Below, in pieces: positions 1 through 6,805 of a stretch of DNA of 47,204 bases. Below the pieces are notes generated by a model. It was not told the DNA's origin and ran no database searches. It worked only from the letters and a program-made list of their open reading frames with translations. The DNA is from Verrucomicrobiota bacterium (GTDB lineage: Bacteria; Verrucomicrobiota; Verrucomicrobiia; Opitutales; Opitutaceae): assembly GCA_016209255.1 (NCBI GenBank), contig JACQWL010000222.1:1-47204 (forward strand). The letters run 5' to 3'. Positions within the stretch are counted from its first letter, which is position 1, and each line of letters opens with the position of its first letter. A program made the translations under genes and the position numbers.

Positions 1-156
1 CGTGGCCTGGTTGGAGACGATGCCCGACACGGTGCCGCGATTGGAAACCTGGGCCGGCAGGCTGGTGGCGAGAAAGGCCGACACGAGGGCCAGGCTCCAG
101 TGAAAAAAACGGCGCAAGGCCGGCTGGTGGGAACGACAGTATGGTTGGTGGTGCAT
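1..156 (-). CDS. TonB-dependent receptor, N-terminal fragment (runs off window)
   Basis: The reverse strand reads 52 open codons from an ATG at 156 to the window edge. The product begins MHHQPYCRSHQPALRRFF, continues with a hydrophobic stretch ending LPAQ (signal peptide, cleavage after about residue 36), and then reads GTVSGIVSN. A G-T-V-x-G-x-V motif directly after the signal peptide is how the carboxypeptidase-regulatory-like domain of many Verrucomicrobiota TonB-dependent receptors begins. The protein would sit in the outer membrane. It lies 107 bp downstream of the DegT-like gene on the same strand and may be co-transcribed with it. Only the N-terminus is visible, so the receptor assignment is inference from the signal peptide and one motif. 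Confidence 0.6.
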   Translation of the reverse strand, partial: MHHQPYCRSHQPALRRFFHWSLALVSAFLATSLPAQVSNRGTVSGIVSNQAT

Positions 157-263
157 AGGGGTGGAAAAGGTGGGTGGTTCAACGCTGGATTCGGCCAGCC
201 CTTGCGGGCCGACAGCGGTGGACGCATGACGCTAGCCAATCGATAATCGTCCGGGGTGTCCCG

Positions 264-1613
264 TCAAATCGTGAAGCGCTTCGCGACCTTGCGCACGGCG
301 GCGCCGACTTCGCGGATGTAGGGCTCGTCCATCGACTCGTTGAGTACGCAGTTCACGCCGGTGGCAAGGATCGCCTCCGCCTCCGGACATGTGACCTTCG
401 CATAGTCCATTTTGGTCAGACCCAGCTCCTTGATCGGCCAGCGGCCGGCAAAAAAACCGTGTTTCTGAAAATACGGCAGCTTGTACAGCGGCACCGGGAT
501 GTAACCGGCGCTGCAGGGCGCGCCTTCCGCGCGGAGGGCGTCGGCGAATTCCTTGCGCGTGCCGCGCAAGCGCTCGACCCGCAGCCGGAAATAGAAGAAC
601 CAAAACGTGCCGCGATCCTGCGGATGCAGCAGCGGCGGCACGACGGCGGGCAGATCGGAAATCGCCTCGATCAGCACGCGGCCCAGGGCCGCGCGCTTGG
701 CCGCGATCTTTTCCAGCCGCGTCATCTGCGCGGCGGAAAATCCCGCCTGCAGTTCGCTCATCCGGTAGTTGCTCGCGAGCACCTCGGTCTTGTCCCACGT
801 ATACTGCGGGTTGGTGCGTTCGTTGCCCTTGTCCGAGAACTTCAGCAACGCCGGCCCGATTTTCGGGTCGCTCGACGCCACGACGCCGCCGTCGCCCGCC
901 GCGATGTGCTTCGAGTTCATCAGCGAATAACACGCCACGTGGCCGATGCTTCCGACCGGCTGCCCGCGGTAGCGCGCGCCCCAGGCCTGCGCGCAATCCT
1001 CGATCAGCACGAGCCGATGCTTCGCCGCCAGCGCCTGCAGAGGCGCGAGATCGCAGGGCGTCCCCGCAAGGTGCACGGCGATGATTGCCTTCGTGCGCGG
1101 CGTGATGCAGCGCTCGACCGACTTCGCATCGAGATTGTAAGTCGCCGGTTCGAGATCAGCGAACACCGGCACGCCCTGCTGGAACAGGATGCCGGCAATC
1201 GTGCCGATATCCGTGATGGGCGTCGTGATCACTTCATCACCCGGTCCGATGCCCGCCGCCGCCACCGCGATGTGCAGCGCCGCCGTGCCCGACGAGCAGG
1301 TGACGACGTGCTCGCGCGGACAATATTGCTTGAAGCGTTCGATGAAGAGCGCGGTTTGCTTGTTCGCCCCCTTGCCCTGCCAGTAGAAGAGCGATGGCTG
1401 GTCCACAGCACTGCCGAGTTGCTGCCGCTCGAGATCGCCCCAGCGCACCCATTTGCCAGGTTTGCCCGGCACGGCCTTGCTGCCGTCCTTTGCCAGCGGC
1501 CCGGCGGGTTTCGCGGTCGCGGTGGCGGTCTGCGCGGGGGAGGGCAGCTGCGTCGCGAGCAACGCGACGGAATGAGCGTAGAGGAATTTCCGGCGGCTGA
1601 CGTTCGAGGGCAT
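264..1613 (-). CDS. Exported DegT/DnrJ/EryC1/StrS-type PLP aminotransferase
   Basis: A 449-residue fold-type I PLP enzyme. The start at 1613 gives MPSNVSRRKFLYAHSVALL, a twin-arginine signal (S-R-R-K-F-L) followed by a hydrophobic run ending PSPAQ. The PLP domain shows the family landmarks: SSGTAALH (about 107-114), EDCAQAWGA (D206, pyridine nitrogen contact) and SLMNSKHIAAGDGG with K235 in the position of the Schiff-base lysine. Family members transaminate keto-sugars or dehydrate deoxysugars in surface polysaccharide synthesis, but those are cytoplasmic; Tat export implies a folded holoenzyme acting in the periplasm on an unknown substrate. The open frame extends upstream without a start signal as good as this one. 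It lies upstream of a TonB receptor on the same strand. Confidence 0.85.
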   Translation of the reverse strand: MPSNVSRRKFLYAHSVALLATQLPSPAQTATATAKPAGPLAKDGSKAVPGKPGKWVRWGDLERQQLGSAVDQPSLFYWQGKGANKQTALFIERFKQYCPREHVVTCSSGTAALHIAVAAAGIGPGDEVITTPITDIGTIAGILFQQGVPVFADLEPATYNLDAKSVERCITPRTKAIIAVHLAGTPCDLAPLQALAAKHRLVLIEDCAQAWGARYRGQPVGSIGHVACYSLMNSKHIAAGDGGVVASSDPKIGPALLKFSDKGNERTNPQYTWDKTEVLASNYRMSELQAGFSAAQMTRLEKIAAKRAALGRVLIEAISDLPAVVPPLLHPQDRGTFWFFYFRLRVERLRGTRKEFADALRAEGAPCSAGYIPVPLYKLPYFQKHGFFAGRWPIKELGLTKMDYAKVTCPEAEAILATGVNCVLNESMDEPYIREVGAAVRKVAKRFTI

Positions 1614-2052
1614 GGCGATGAAGGGCTGGGTTGTTCTGGTCGCGGGCTGCGGCAAGGCGCGCGCGCCACCGGATGGTGGAAGGATTGAGCGTCTGGTTGC
1701 TAACGCCAAGCCGGGCACCGCGGCGAGCGGATTCGCTCCCGTGACGGACCGCCGGCGCAATCTCTCGTTTTGATTGAGTAAACGCAGGCTGCCAGCTCGC
1801 TGGCGCGGTTTTGGCTTGCGGCTGCAAAACGAAAGAACCTGGTCGCCCGGCGCAGAATGCGCGGGCGAGCTGACCACCGCGGGTAAACCTGCCGTGCCGC
1901 CGGCCATTCGCGAACTGTCAGCCGTAACGCGCGATGGGTTCGTTACCCCGGGTGCCTGTCTGCGTGCGGCCGCGCACAGGCAGGCATGCTTCGGCTGACC
2001 GCGCCAGTCTGCCCTGCCCCACCCCTCCGATCTGCCCGCCCTGCGCCGGGCG
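1614..2052. other. Intergenic region upstream of the aminotransferase
   Basis: About 440 bp between the DegT-like gene and hicA. No coding frame here has a recognisable product. It contains an imperfect palindrome at 1953-1986 (listed separately). It should hold the promoter for the reverse-strand aminotransferase, but no clear -35/-10 pair stands out. Confidence 0.5.
1953..1986. repeat. Imperfect palindrome centred on GCGGCCGC
   Basis: A 34-bp near-palindrome with outer arms TGCCTGTCTGCG and CGCACAGGCAGGCA. It can fold into a long G/C hairpin with a few mismatches or wobble pairs. It lies downstream of hicA on that gene's strand, so it could be a hairpin terminator without a T-run, or one copy of a dispersed intergenic repeat. 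Confidence 0.4.
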
Positions 2053-2271
2053 TTACCTGAAATCATTCGCCGTGAGCTTCGCGCCTTCGATGATGCTCTT
2101 GAGCGTGCCGATCGGGATGCTCTTCGAGCCGTGCAGGGCGACAATGACCATGCGGCCGTCGGCGTGGCGCCATTTTTGATGGCTGCCTTTTTGTCCGGTG
2201 AGCACGAAGCCGTGCTTGCGAATTACCCGTACCACGTCGCTGGCCGTGCAAGCGGGAAACTTCTCGCCCAT
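2053..2271 (-). CDS. hicA: HicA-family toxin (mRNA interferase)
   Basis: A 72-residue protein with the HicA/YcfA double-stranded-RNA-binding fold pattern: an N-terminal helix (SDVVRVIRKHGF), then GQKGSHQKW with H31 in the position of the catalytic His of the G-S-H-x-x-W motif, then VIVALHGSKSIPIGTLKSII. HicA cleaves mRNA when freed from HicB. It starts 6 bp after the stop of the HicB-like gene, so the two form one unit with the antitoxin first. In the best-known hicAB loci the toxin comes first, so the order is reversed here. Length and motif are complete; nothing suggests decay. Confidence 0.85.
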   Translation of the reverse strand: MGEKFPACTASDVVRVIRKHGFVLTGQKGSHQKWRHADGRMVIVALHGSKSIPIGTLKSIIEGAKLTANDFR

Positions 2272-2277
2272 GCGCGA

Positions 2278-2478
2278 CTACACCGTCAGTTCGACGAGCT
2301 TCGCGTTCTTCGGGAGCGGCGTTTTGTCGGGTTCGAACCAGAGGTCGAGCGCCTCGCGTGCGTTGATGAGCGCCTCGGCTTCGGTGTCGCCCGCCGACGC
2401 GCAACCAGGCAACTCGGGAAACACGGCCGAGAACCGTCCGGTCTGTGGGTCTTGTTCGACGACGACGCGAAGTTTCAT
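2278..2478 (-). CDS. hicB: HicB-like antitoxin
   Basis: A 66-residue protein carrying the partially degraded RNase-H-like fold of HicB antitoxins: VVVEQDPQTGRFSAVFPELPGCASAGDTEAEALINAREAL has the core strand-turn-strand and the hallmark PELPGC...G.T..EA pattern (quoted here only as landmarks around residues 5-45). It lacks an added C-terminal DNA-binding domain, as is usual for short HicB proteins. It is followed after 6 bp by hicA. Its ATG overlaps the TGA of an upstream small gene in an ATGA, so translation of the three is probably coupled. Expected role: binding and neutralising HicA. Confidence 0.8.
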   Translation of the reverse strand: MKLRVVVEQDPQTGRFSAVFPELPGCASAGDTEAEALINAREALDLWFEPDKTPLPKNAKLVELTV

Positions 2479-2723
2479 GGGCGTACTCTAGTCGCACAGA
2501 GCCGCTCGGCAACCGGATAGTTCAGCCTGGCGAATTTGCCGGCGGCGGCGTCAGCTCGCACCTGGCGGTCCCGGTCGTGAGCAGCCTGTCCTCCGTAATC
2601 GCCCTGGCGAAGGAGGACGGCGCGTTCCTCGAGCGAGAGTTGCTCGATGGCGGTCTTGATTTCCTGCACCGTGCTCAGGGCGGAAACACTGCGTGGGCGG
2701 GCTCGTCCGCCTGAGGCGAGCAA
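2475..2723 (-). CDS. Small addiction-module-antitoxin-like protein, possibly decayed
   Basis: A short open frame whose residues 16-35 read LSTVQEIKTAIEQLSLEERA, resembling the N-terminus of small antitoxin-type proteins that begin M-S-T-V-Q-E-I. The codon where that ATG would be expected is CTG (2676-2678). The only other in-frame starter seen upstream is a TTG at 2723. The C-terminal half (RQVRADAAAGKFARL) still fits the family, but the last third looks degraded. Its TGA overlaps the hicB ATG by 4 bp. It may be a live third member of the HicBA unit or a remnant of another TA pair. I cannot decide which, and the antitoxin label is inference from the N-terminal motif. Confidence 0.4.
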   Translation of the reverse strand: MLASGGRARPRSVSALSTVQEIKTAIEQLSLEERAVLLRQGDYGGQAAHDRDRQVRADAAAGKFARLNYPVAERLCATRVRP

Positions 2724-2882
2724 GCTTTGACAAACGGGATTTCCGGCGGCGTCGGGCCGTAGCGGTCACAAACTGGTGTCGGCGAGATTTAGGAAAGCCA
2801 TGTCTCGCACCCATCCGCATCGGCACAGGTGAATTCAGTTTTGGTGACAAACAGGCAACGCAGTAACTAGCTTTACGGGGCG

Positions 2883-4040
2883 ATGAAACCACAGCCCGAC
2901 CCAGTCTTGGAGGAAACGCGGGAGAAGCTCGCTCCGGCGCTCTTTAAGCGCCTTGAGGCCAACGAAGGAGCCGCTCTTCTGTTGAAAGATCTGCCGAGTT
3001 ATTATCCGCCGAGTGATGTTGCTGCAGGCGATAAATCCACGGCGTTTCGCGCGTGGGAACTAGCAGGATTGTATTATCGAAATCGGGGCAGGCCGCACGA
3101 AGCGGTGAGAATTTTTTTATTGCTCTACGAGCACCAGCTAAAATCGCAGGCTCATGCGGGTAGAGTTCATAAAGGCACGCCACTTCTCTGGATTGGTGAC
3201 TGTTACGAGCTGATGGGCTTCGCTGCGCTTCGAATGCGATTTTGGATGCTCACGCTTTGCGATGAAGCGGTCACCGTAAAGGGCAAGGTGAACCCAGAAA
3301 AAAGTGGGATTTATTTCCGGCTGGTATGGCGCGCTGGCTTGCCCGACAGCGAATTGAAGAGATACGTCGGTGAAGCCTACGCGTGGTATTGCGCCCATAA
3401 AGATGAAGGGCTCTTTCCCGAGCGTATTCTGCAGGAGCTGGATAAAAAATGGATGGTTGAAAGCCCGACGCCCGCCGAGACGTTCGTCTTCACTTCAAGC
3501 CCTCTTTATGTGCGAGCGCTTCGCGAGAAGTTTGGGGGCGGGGATGGTCAAGCGATGGAGCTAGTGTGCGACTATCTTCTTTCGTGCATTCCCGGATGCC
3601 GCACGAGTCGGCGAGTGCGCGGCAAAAACAAAGAACATGACATCGTGTGTTCCTTCGATGGGCTTGAAGTAGATTTTCGCGCGGAATTCGGAAGGCATTT
3701 TGTTTGCGAATGCAAGGACTGGAAAAAACCGGTCGACTTCGGCGCTTTCGCGAAATTCTGCCGCGTCCTCGACTCTACGAAATCACGGTTTGGCATCTTG
3801 TTTTCGAGAGCGGGAATTACTGGAGCCAGCGGTGCGGAACGAGAGCAACAAAAGGTATTTCAGGATCGTGGAATGGTTATTGTCGTCATCGACGAAGAAG
3901 ACTTTCGCAAAGCGGAAGCGGGAGAAAATTTTGTTAGCCTCATCCGGGACAAATACGAAAGGGTCAGGTTAGATCTGCCATCGGAGTCAGGGTCATCGTG
4001 CGCCAAAGCAAAGCGGCGACGGGAAAAGCTTCGGACGTAG
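2883..4040 (+). CDS. Predicted PD-(D/E)XK nuclease with helical N-terminal domain
   Basis: A 385-residue protein I cannot name. Residues about 1-220 are helical and TPR-like (AWELAGLYYRNRGRPHEAVRIF is typical of such repeats). Residues about 240-350 look like a restriction-endonuclease fold: a basic lead-in, D264 in LEVDFRAEF, then E276-C-K278 in HFVCECKDW, followed by a helix and a strand (FGILFSRAGITG). D-x(n)-E-x-K is the catalytic arrangement of the PD-(D/E)XK superfamily, so cleavage of DNA or RNA is plausible but unproven. The ATG at 2883 follows ACGGGGCG. Codon use is more A/T-rich than in the metabolic genes, which hints at transfer. It converges on the Mrr-like gene with 32 bp between the stops. 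Confidence 0.6.
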   Translation: MKPQPDPVLEETREKLAPALFKRLEANEGAALLLKDLPSYYPPSDVAAGDKSTAFRAWELAGLYYRNRGRPHEAVRIFLLLYEHQLKSQAHAGRVHKGTPLLWIGDCYELMGFAALRMRFWMLTLCDEAVTVKGKVNPEKSGIYFRLVWRAGLPDSELKRYVGEAYAWYCAHKDEGLFPERILQELDKKWMVESPTPAETFVFTSSPLYVRALREKFGGGDGQAMELVCDYLLSCIPGCRTSRRVRGKNKEHDIVCSFDGLEVDFRAEFGRHFVCECKDWKKPVDFGAFAKFCRVLDSTKSRFGILFSRAGITGASGAEREQQKVFQDRGMVIVVIDEEDFRKAEAGENFVSLIRDKYERVRLDLPSESGSSCAKAKRRREKLRT

Positions 4041-4072
4041 TTGAACCCACAATCCCTTTGCCTCGCCCCCGT

Positions 4073-5656
4073 TCACGTTTGGGCATCGAGGCGACGTGCT
4101 TCTTCGAGGTCGATTCGGTAGGCGCGGCCGTGCTTTCGGAGCAGAACGAGCAAGTTTGGCCCATCGATTAGCGAGATCGGTTTGTCTTTGGCGAAATCGT
4201 AGGAGTCCGGACCGTAGGAAGAGGTCGTGACGAGGATGCCTCGGTTTGCGCCTTCATTCACAACGGTGCCGTAAAGGTCCCGAACCGCTGCGACATCGAC
4301 GGTGCGCGTGTAACGCTTCGCCTGAATGACATACTTGCCGCCCCGGATGGGGTCCGGGTCGAAAACGATGGCGTCGACGCCGCGATCACGGGACGCCCGC
4401 GTAACCTTCACCTCTACTCCTTCGCTGGTAAACATCCATTCGAAGAGCTGCCTGACGAGGTGCTCGAAATCCTCCCATGGCATGGCTGCGAGGTTCGCTT
4501 CTTCGGGCAATTGCGCCGTGATGTCCCGGTTGGCGACGATTCGTTTGTCGTCAGTGTTCATCACGAAAATCGGCCGAACCGGTGCAGCGTTGAGGATGTT
4601 TGGCGTGGCGATGCCGCCGAGGTGTCTGAAGCAGGCATCAGGGTCCAAGTGTCCCGGGTGAAGGCGGCGAAGCTCGTTCTTCATCGCCTGCAATGACGCC
4701 ACGAGGCCTTCGCGCGGCTCGCCGGTCGCCGGGTCGAACCATTCTTGGTGCGCATTGACCGCAACCGTGTCGAAAAAATCACCCGGATCGCTCATCGCCA
4801 CGAGGTAGGCAGCGCGGATGCACAACGCGCGAAGGAGCGTCGCCGCCATGCGTTTTTTCGCGGTCTCTGAAACCGGATGCCATGTAGCGCCTTCCTTCAG
4901 AAATCGAAGCTGCGCGGGGTCGGGAACTTCAATCGTGCATAGGGCGATGCGCGACACCGTATCGAGTGAAAAATCGGATTCTTGCATCAGCACCGGTGGC
5001 AGCGGATGCCGAATTAGGGTGGTGAGCATCAACGTCCTGATTGCATTGCCATCGCCTGCTTTGCACCGAAGCGCCAACTCGTAGCACTCTTGTTCTTCGC
5101 GGCGAATCTTGACGGCAATCGCTTCGCGTTTGGCCTCAATTTCACTCCGCATTTTCTCGTATCGTTTCTGATTTTCTTCAGCCATCCGTCGCACGGTCTC
5201 GATAACACTTGTGAGCGAGCTATGCATGGCCAGCTCCTTGGGGTGCTGTTGAAAGTGGTTACGCACCGAATTCACGGCCGCCGTCGGATTCCGCCATGCA
5301 GGCAACTCCGGCAGTATGGTTGGTCGAGACGTTGTAAGGACGTCTAGGCCATGCGGTGGGCAAAGCGCGTCGGCCGAAAGGACCCATTCTACTTGAGGCA
5401 AAACTAAAAAATTTTCGGCTTGAAAATAGCCCGCGGGTTCTTTCTCCGGCGGCAACGGTGCTTGGAAAATTCCTCGATATTCCGGAACGGCCTGCAACGA
5501 ACGCTCGAAATCTGAAAGCGCGTCGCGAAATGTCGTCACGCTCCGATAAGGATCATTACCGTAGGCCATTGCAGATAGTGTATGTAGCGCCCGGAGTGCG
5601 TTTTTGAAATCAAAAACCTGAACTCCGAAATCACGGTAGCTCAACAATGCCGGCAT
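4073..5656 (-). CDS. Mrr-family restriction endonuclease with N-terminal sensor-like region
   Basis: A 527-residue protein whose C-terminal domain (about 385-520) is a clear Mrr-type nuclease: PWEDFEHLVRQLFE helix, RDRGVDAIVFD with D428, then KYVIQAKRY with Q445-A-K447, then VRDLYGTVVNEGANRGILVTTSSYG. D-x16-Q-x-K is the Mrr form of the PD-(D/E)XK site. The N-terminal 380 residues have no domain I recognise, apart from a charged coiled coil around 150-190 (ENQKRYEKMRSEIEAKREA). No methyltransferase is nearby, so it may be a modification-dependent (type IV-like) enzyme or part of a defence unit with its neighbours. The ATG at 5656 overlaps the 3' end of an upstream open fragment by 26 bp. Confidence 0.75.
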   Translation of the reverse strand: MPALLSYRDFGVQVFDFKNALRALHTLSAMAYGNDPYRSVTTFRDALSDFERSLQAVPEYRGIFQAPLPPEKEPAGYFQAENFLVLPQVEWVLSADALCPPHGLDVLTTSRPTILPELPAWRNPTAAVNSVRNHFQQHPKELAMHSSLTSVIETVRRMAEENQKRYEKMRSEIEAKREAIAVKIRREEQECYELALRCKAGDGNAIRTLMLTTLIRHPLPPVLMQESDFSLDTVSRIALCTIEVPDPAQLRFLKEGATWHPVSETAKKRMAATLLRALCIRAAYLVAMSDPGDFFDTVAVNAHQEWFDPATGEPREGLVASLQAMKNELRRLHPGHLDPDACFRHLGGIATPNILNAAPVRPIFVMNTDDKRIVANRDITAQLPEEANLAAMPWEDFEHLVRQLFEWMFTSEGVEVKVTRASRDRGVDAIVFDPDPIRGGKYVIQAKRYTRTVDVAAVRDLYGTVVNEGANRGILVTTSSYGPDSYDFAKDKPISLIDGPNLLVLLRKHGRAYRIDLEEARRLDAQT

Positions 5657-5816
5657 CCATCGGCGGAAGCGCCTGAATGGCGTTTGAGCGGATTAGAGCG
5701 CTGGTCGCGGGAGCCGCCGTGTGGGCAATCTGATTAAGGGCCGCGCGTATCACGGTGTCCAGTGACCGCTTTTCGTCCGCATCAAGCGGGACGCCCGGAA
5801 ACCGTTGTGCGGAGGG
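5631..5816 (-). pseudogene. 3' remnant of an unidentified gene upstream of the Mrr-like gene
   Basis: Sixty-one open codons directly after an in-frame TGA, with no good start codon before the segment begins to look coding. The frame reads GVPLDADEKRSLDTVIRAAL and then QIAHTAAPATSALIRSNAIQ, ending MDAGIVELP. It looks like the C-terminus of a real, helical protein and overlaps the start of the Mrr-like gene as neighbouring operon genes often do. I do not recognise the family. It could be what is left of an upstream partner truncated when the gene at 5844 arrived, or it may be a chance open frame. Confidence 0.35.
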
Positions 5817-5843
5817 TCAACGTCAATAGACTTGCAGGTAACG

Positions 5844-6392
5844 ATGAAAAACACCAACGAACCTGATGAGGAGTTTCTTACTACCGACCAGTGGCTTTCG
5901 ATTTTTTGCGGCCTAAAGATTGGCCTACTTCAAAGCCGCGAAGGACTGCATCGTAAACTGGTCAAAGAAGACGACGAAGCGTGGCAGGCTGTGATCTTCG
6001 GGTATGCATTCGCATTCGTGAGGAATATCCATCCCCTGTGGGTTCTTGCCCGCGAAAATCAGGATTACGATGCCGTCTTCAAATGGATGGAAAATGGCAT
6101 CGTTCAGCGCGTGCCGGTTCAGCTGAAGATGCTGCCGGCGATGAATCCAAAAGAGACCATCGACGGACTGCTTGAGAAGGCGAAAAAATACAGCGGCAAC
6201 GACCTGTTTCTTGTCCTGTTTATGAATCGGAGTGAGTTTTTCACAACGATCACGGTTCCGCGGCTTCAAATTCGCCAGCTATGGCTGTGGGGTTGGTCCA
6301 AGCCGGACCATTCTGAAATTTATCTGGCGCGCGTTGACTTGGAGAAACCCGAGACTTTCCGCGTACCATTCCGCCCCACTCCGCGAAGCTAG
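5844..6392 (+). CDS. Small predicted PD-(D/E)XK-fold protein
   Basis: A 182-residue protein of unknown family, read from the ATG at 5844 (MKNTNEPDEEFLTTDQW). An in-frame start exists 39 bp upstream, but the charged N-terminus begins more naturally here. D74 and D76 in NQDYDAVFKW, followed after 16 residues by VPVQLKML with Q93-L-K95, fit the D...(E/Q)-x-K spacing of restriction-endonuclease-fold proteins; the next strand (DLFLVLFMNR) fits too. The C-terminus is rich in Trp and Pro. It is divergent from the Mrr-like gene with 187 bp between starts. With the two genes to its left it makes three nuclease-fold candidates in a row. A catalytic role is inference. Confidence 0.5.
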   Translation: MKNTNEPDEEFLTTDQWLSIFCGLKIGLLQSREGLHRKLVKEDDEAWQAVIFGYAFAFVRNIHPLWVLARENQDYDAVFKWMENGIVQRVPVQLKMLPAMNPKETIDGLLEKAKKYSGNDLFLVLFMNRSEFFTTITVPRLQIRQLWLWGWSKPDHSEIYLARVDLEKPETFRVPFRPTPRS

Positions 6393-6457
6393 TCCCTTCA
6401 ACGGAAGCCAAACGGGTCAGGGTGCAGATAGTTCACTTCATTCATGCCTTCCGCGAA

Positions 6458-6805
6458 CTACCTGATGAATGCGGCGCTGAGCATGTGCACCGGCATGGCT
6501 TCAAGTTTCGCACGGTCAGCGAATAGCGCCATGAGTTGCGCCGCCTTTGCCTGGCCGTAGTGTACGGCGAAGGCGGAACCGGCCTTTTGCCGGAGGATGG
6601 GGATGCCTTCGGCGCGGCGGCGGCGGTGGCCGATGGGGTAGTCGACGGCGATTTTTTCGGTCGCGGTGCCATCCTGGAAGAAGACCTGCACGGCATTGGC
6701 GATGGAGCGTTTCTCGGGGTCGAGGTAATCGCGGGAGTATTGTTTGTCCTCCGTGACGACCATCCGGGCGCGGAGGACGTCGATCCGCGGGTCGGCGGCG
6801 GTCAT
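6458..6805 (-). pseudogene. prpD' - C-terminal fragment of a second 2-methylcitrate dehydratase
   Basis: A 115-codon open frame that matches the last ~115 codons of intact prpD (8006-9526). Shared landmarks are [43 protein letters not shown] and LFADRAKL. The DNA is clearly homologous, differing at roughly one base in seven by eye. Homology stops abruptly upstream of the AADPRID codons, where the Fic gene ends. The fragment has an ATG overlapping the Fic stop as ATGA, so it could be translated by coupling. Alone it cannot be a dehydratase because most of the MmgE/PrpD fold is missing. Its extreme C-terminus (MLSAAFIR) differs from the intact copy. Confidence 0.85.

Noticed and set aside
174-1688. 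504-codon plus-strand frame opposite the aminotransferase
   Set aside because: The reverse strand has a Tat signal and all PLP-enzyme motifs; the plus-strand frame has none.
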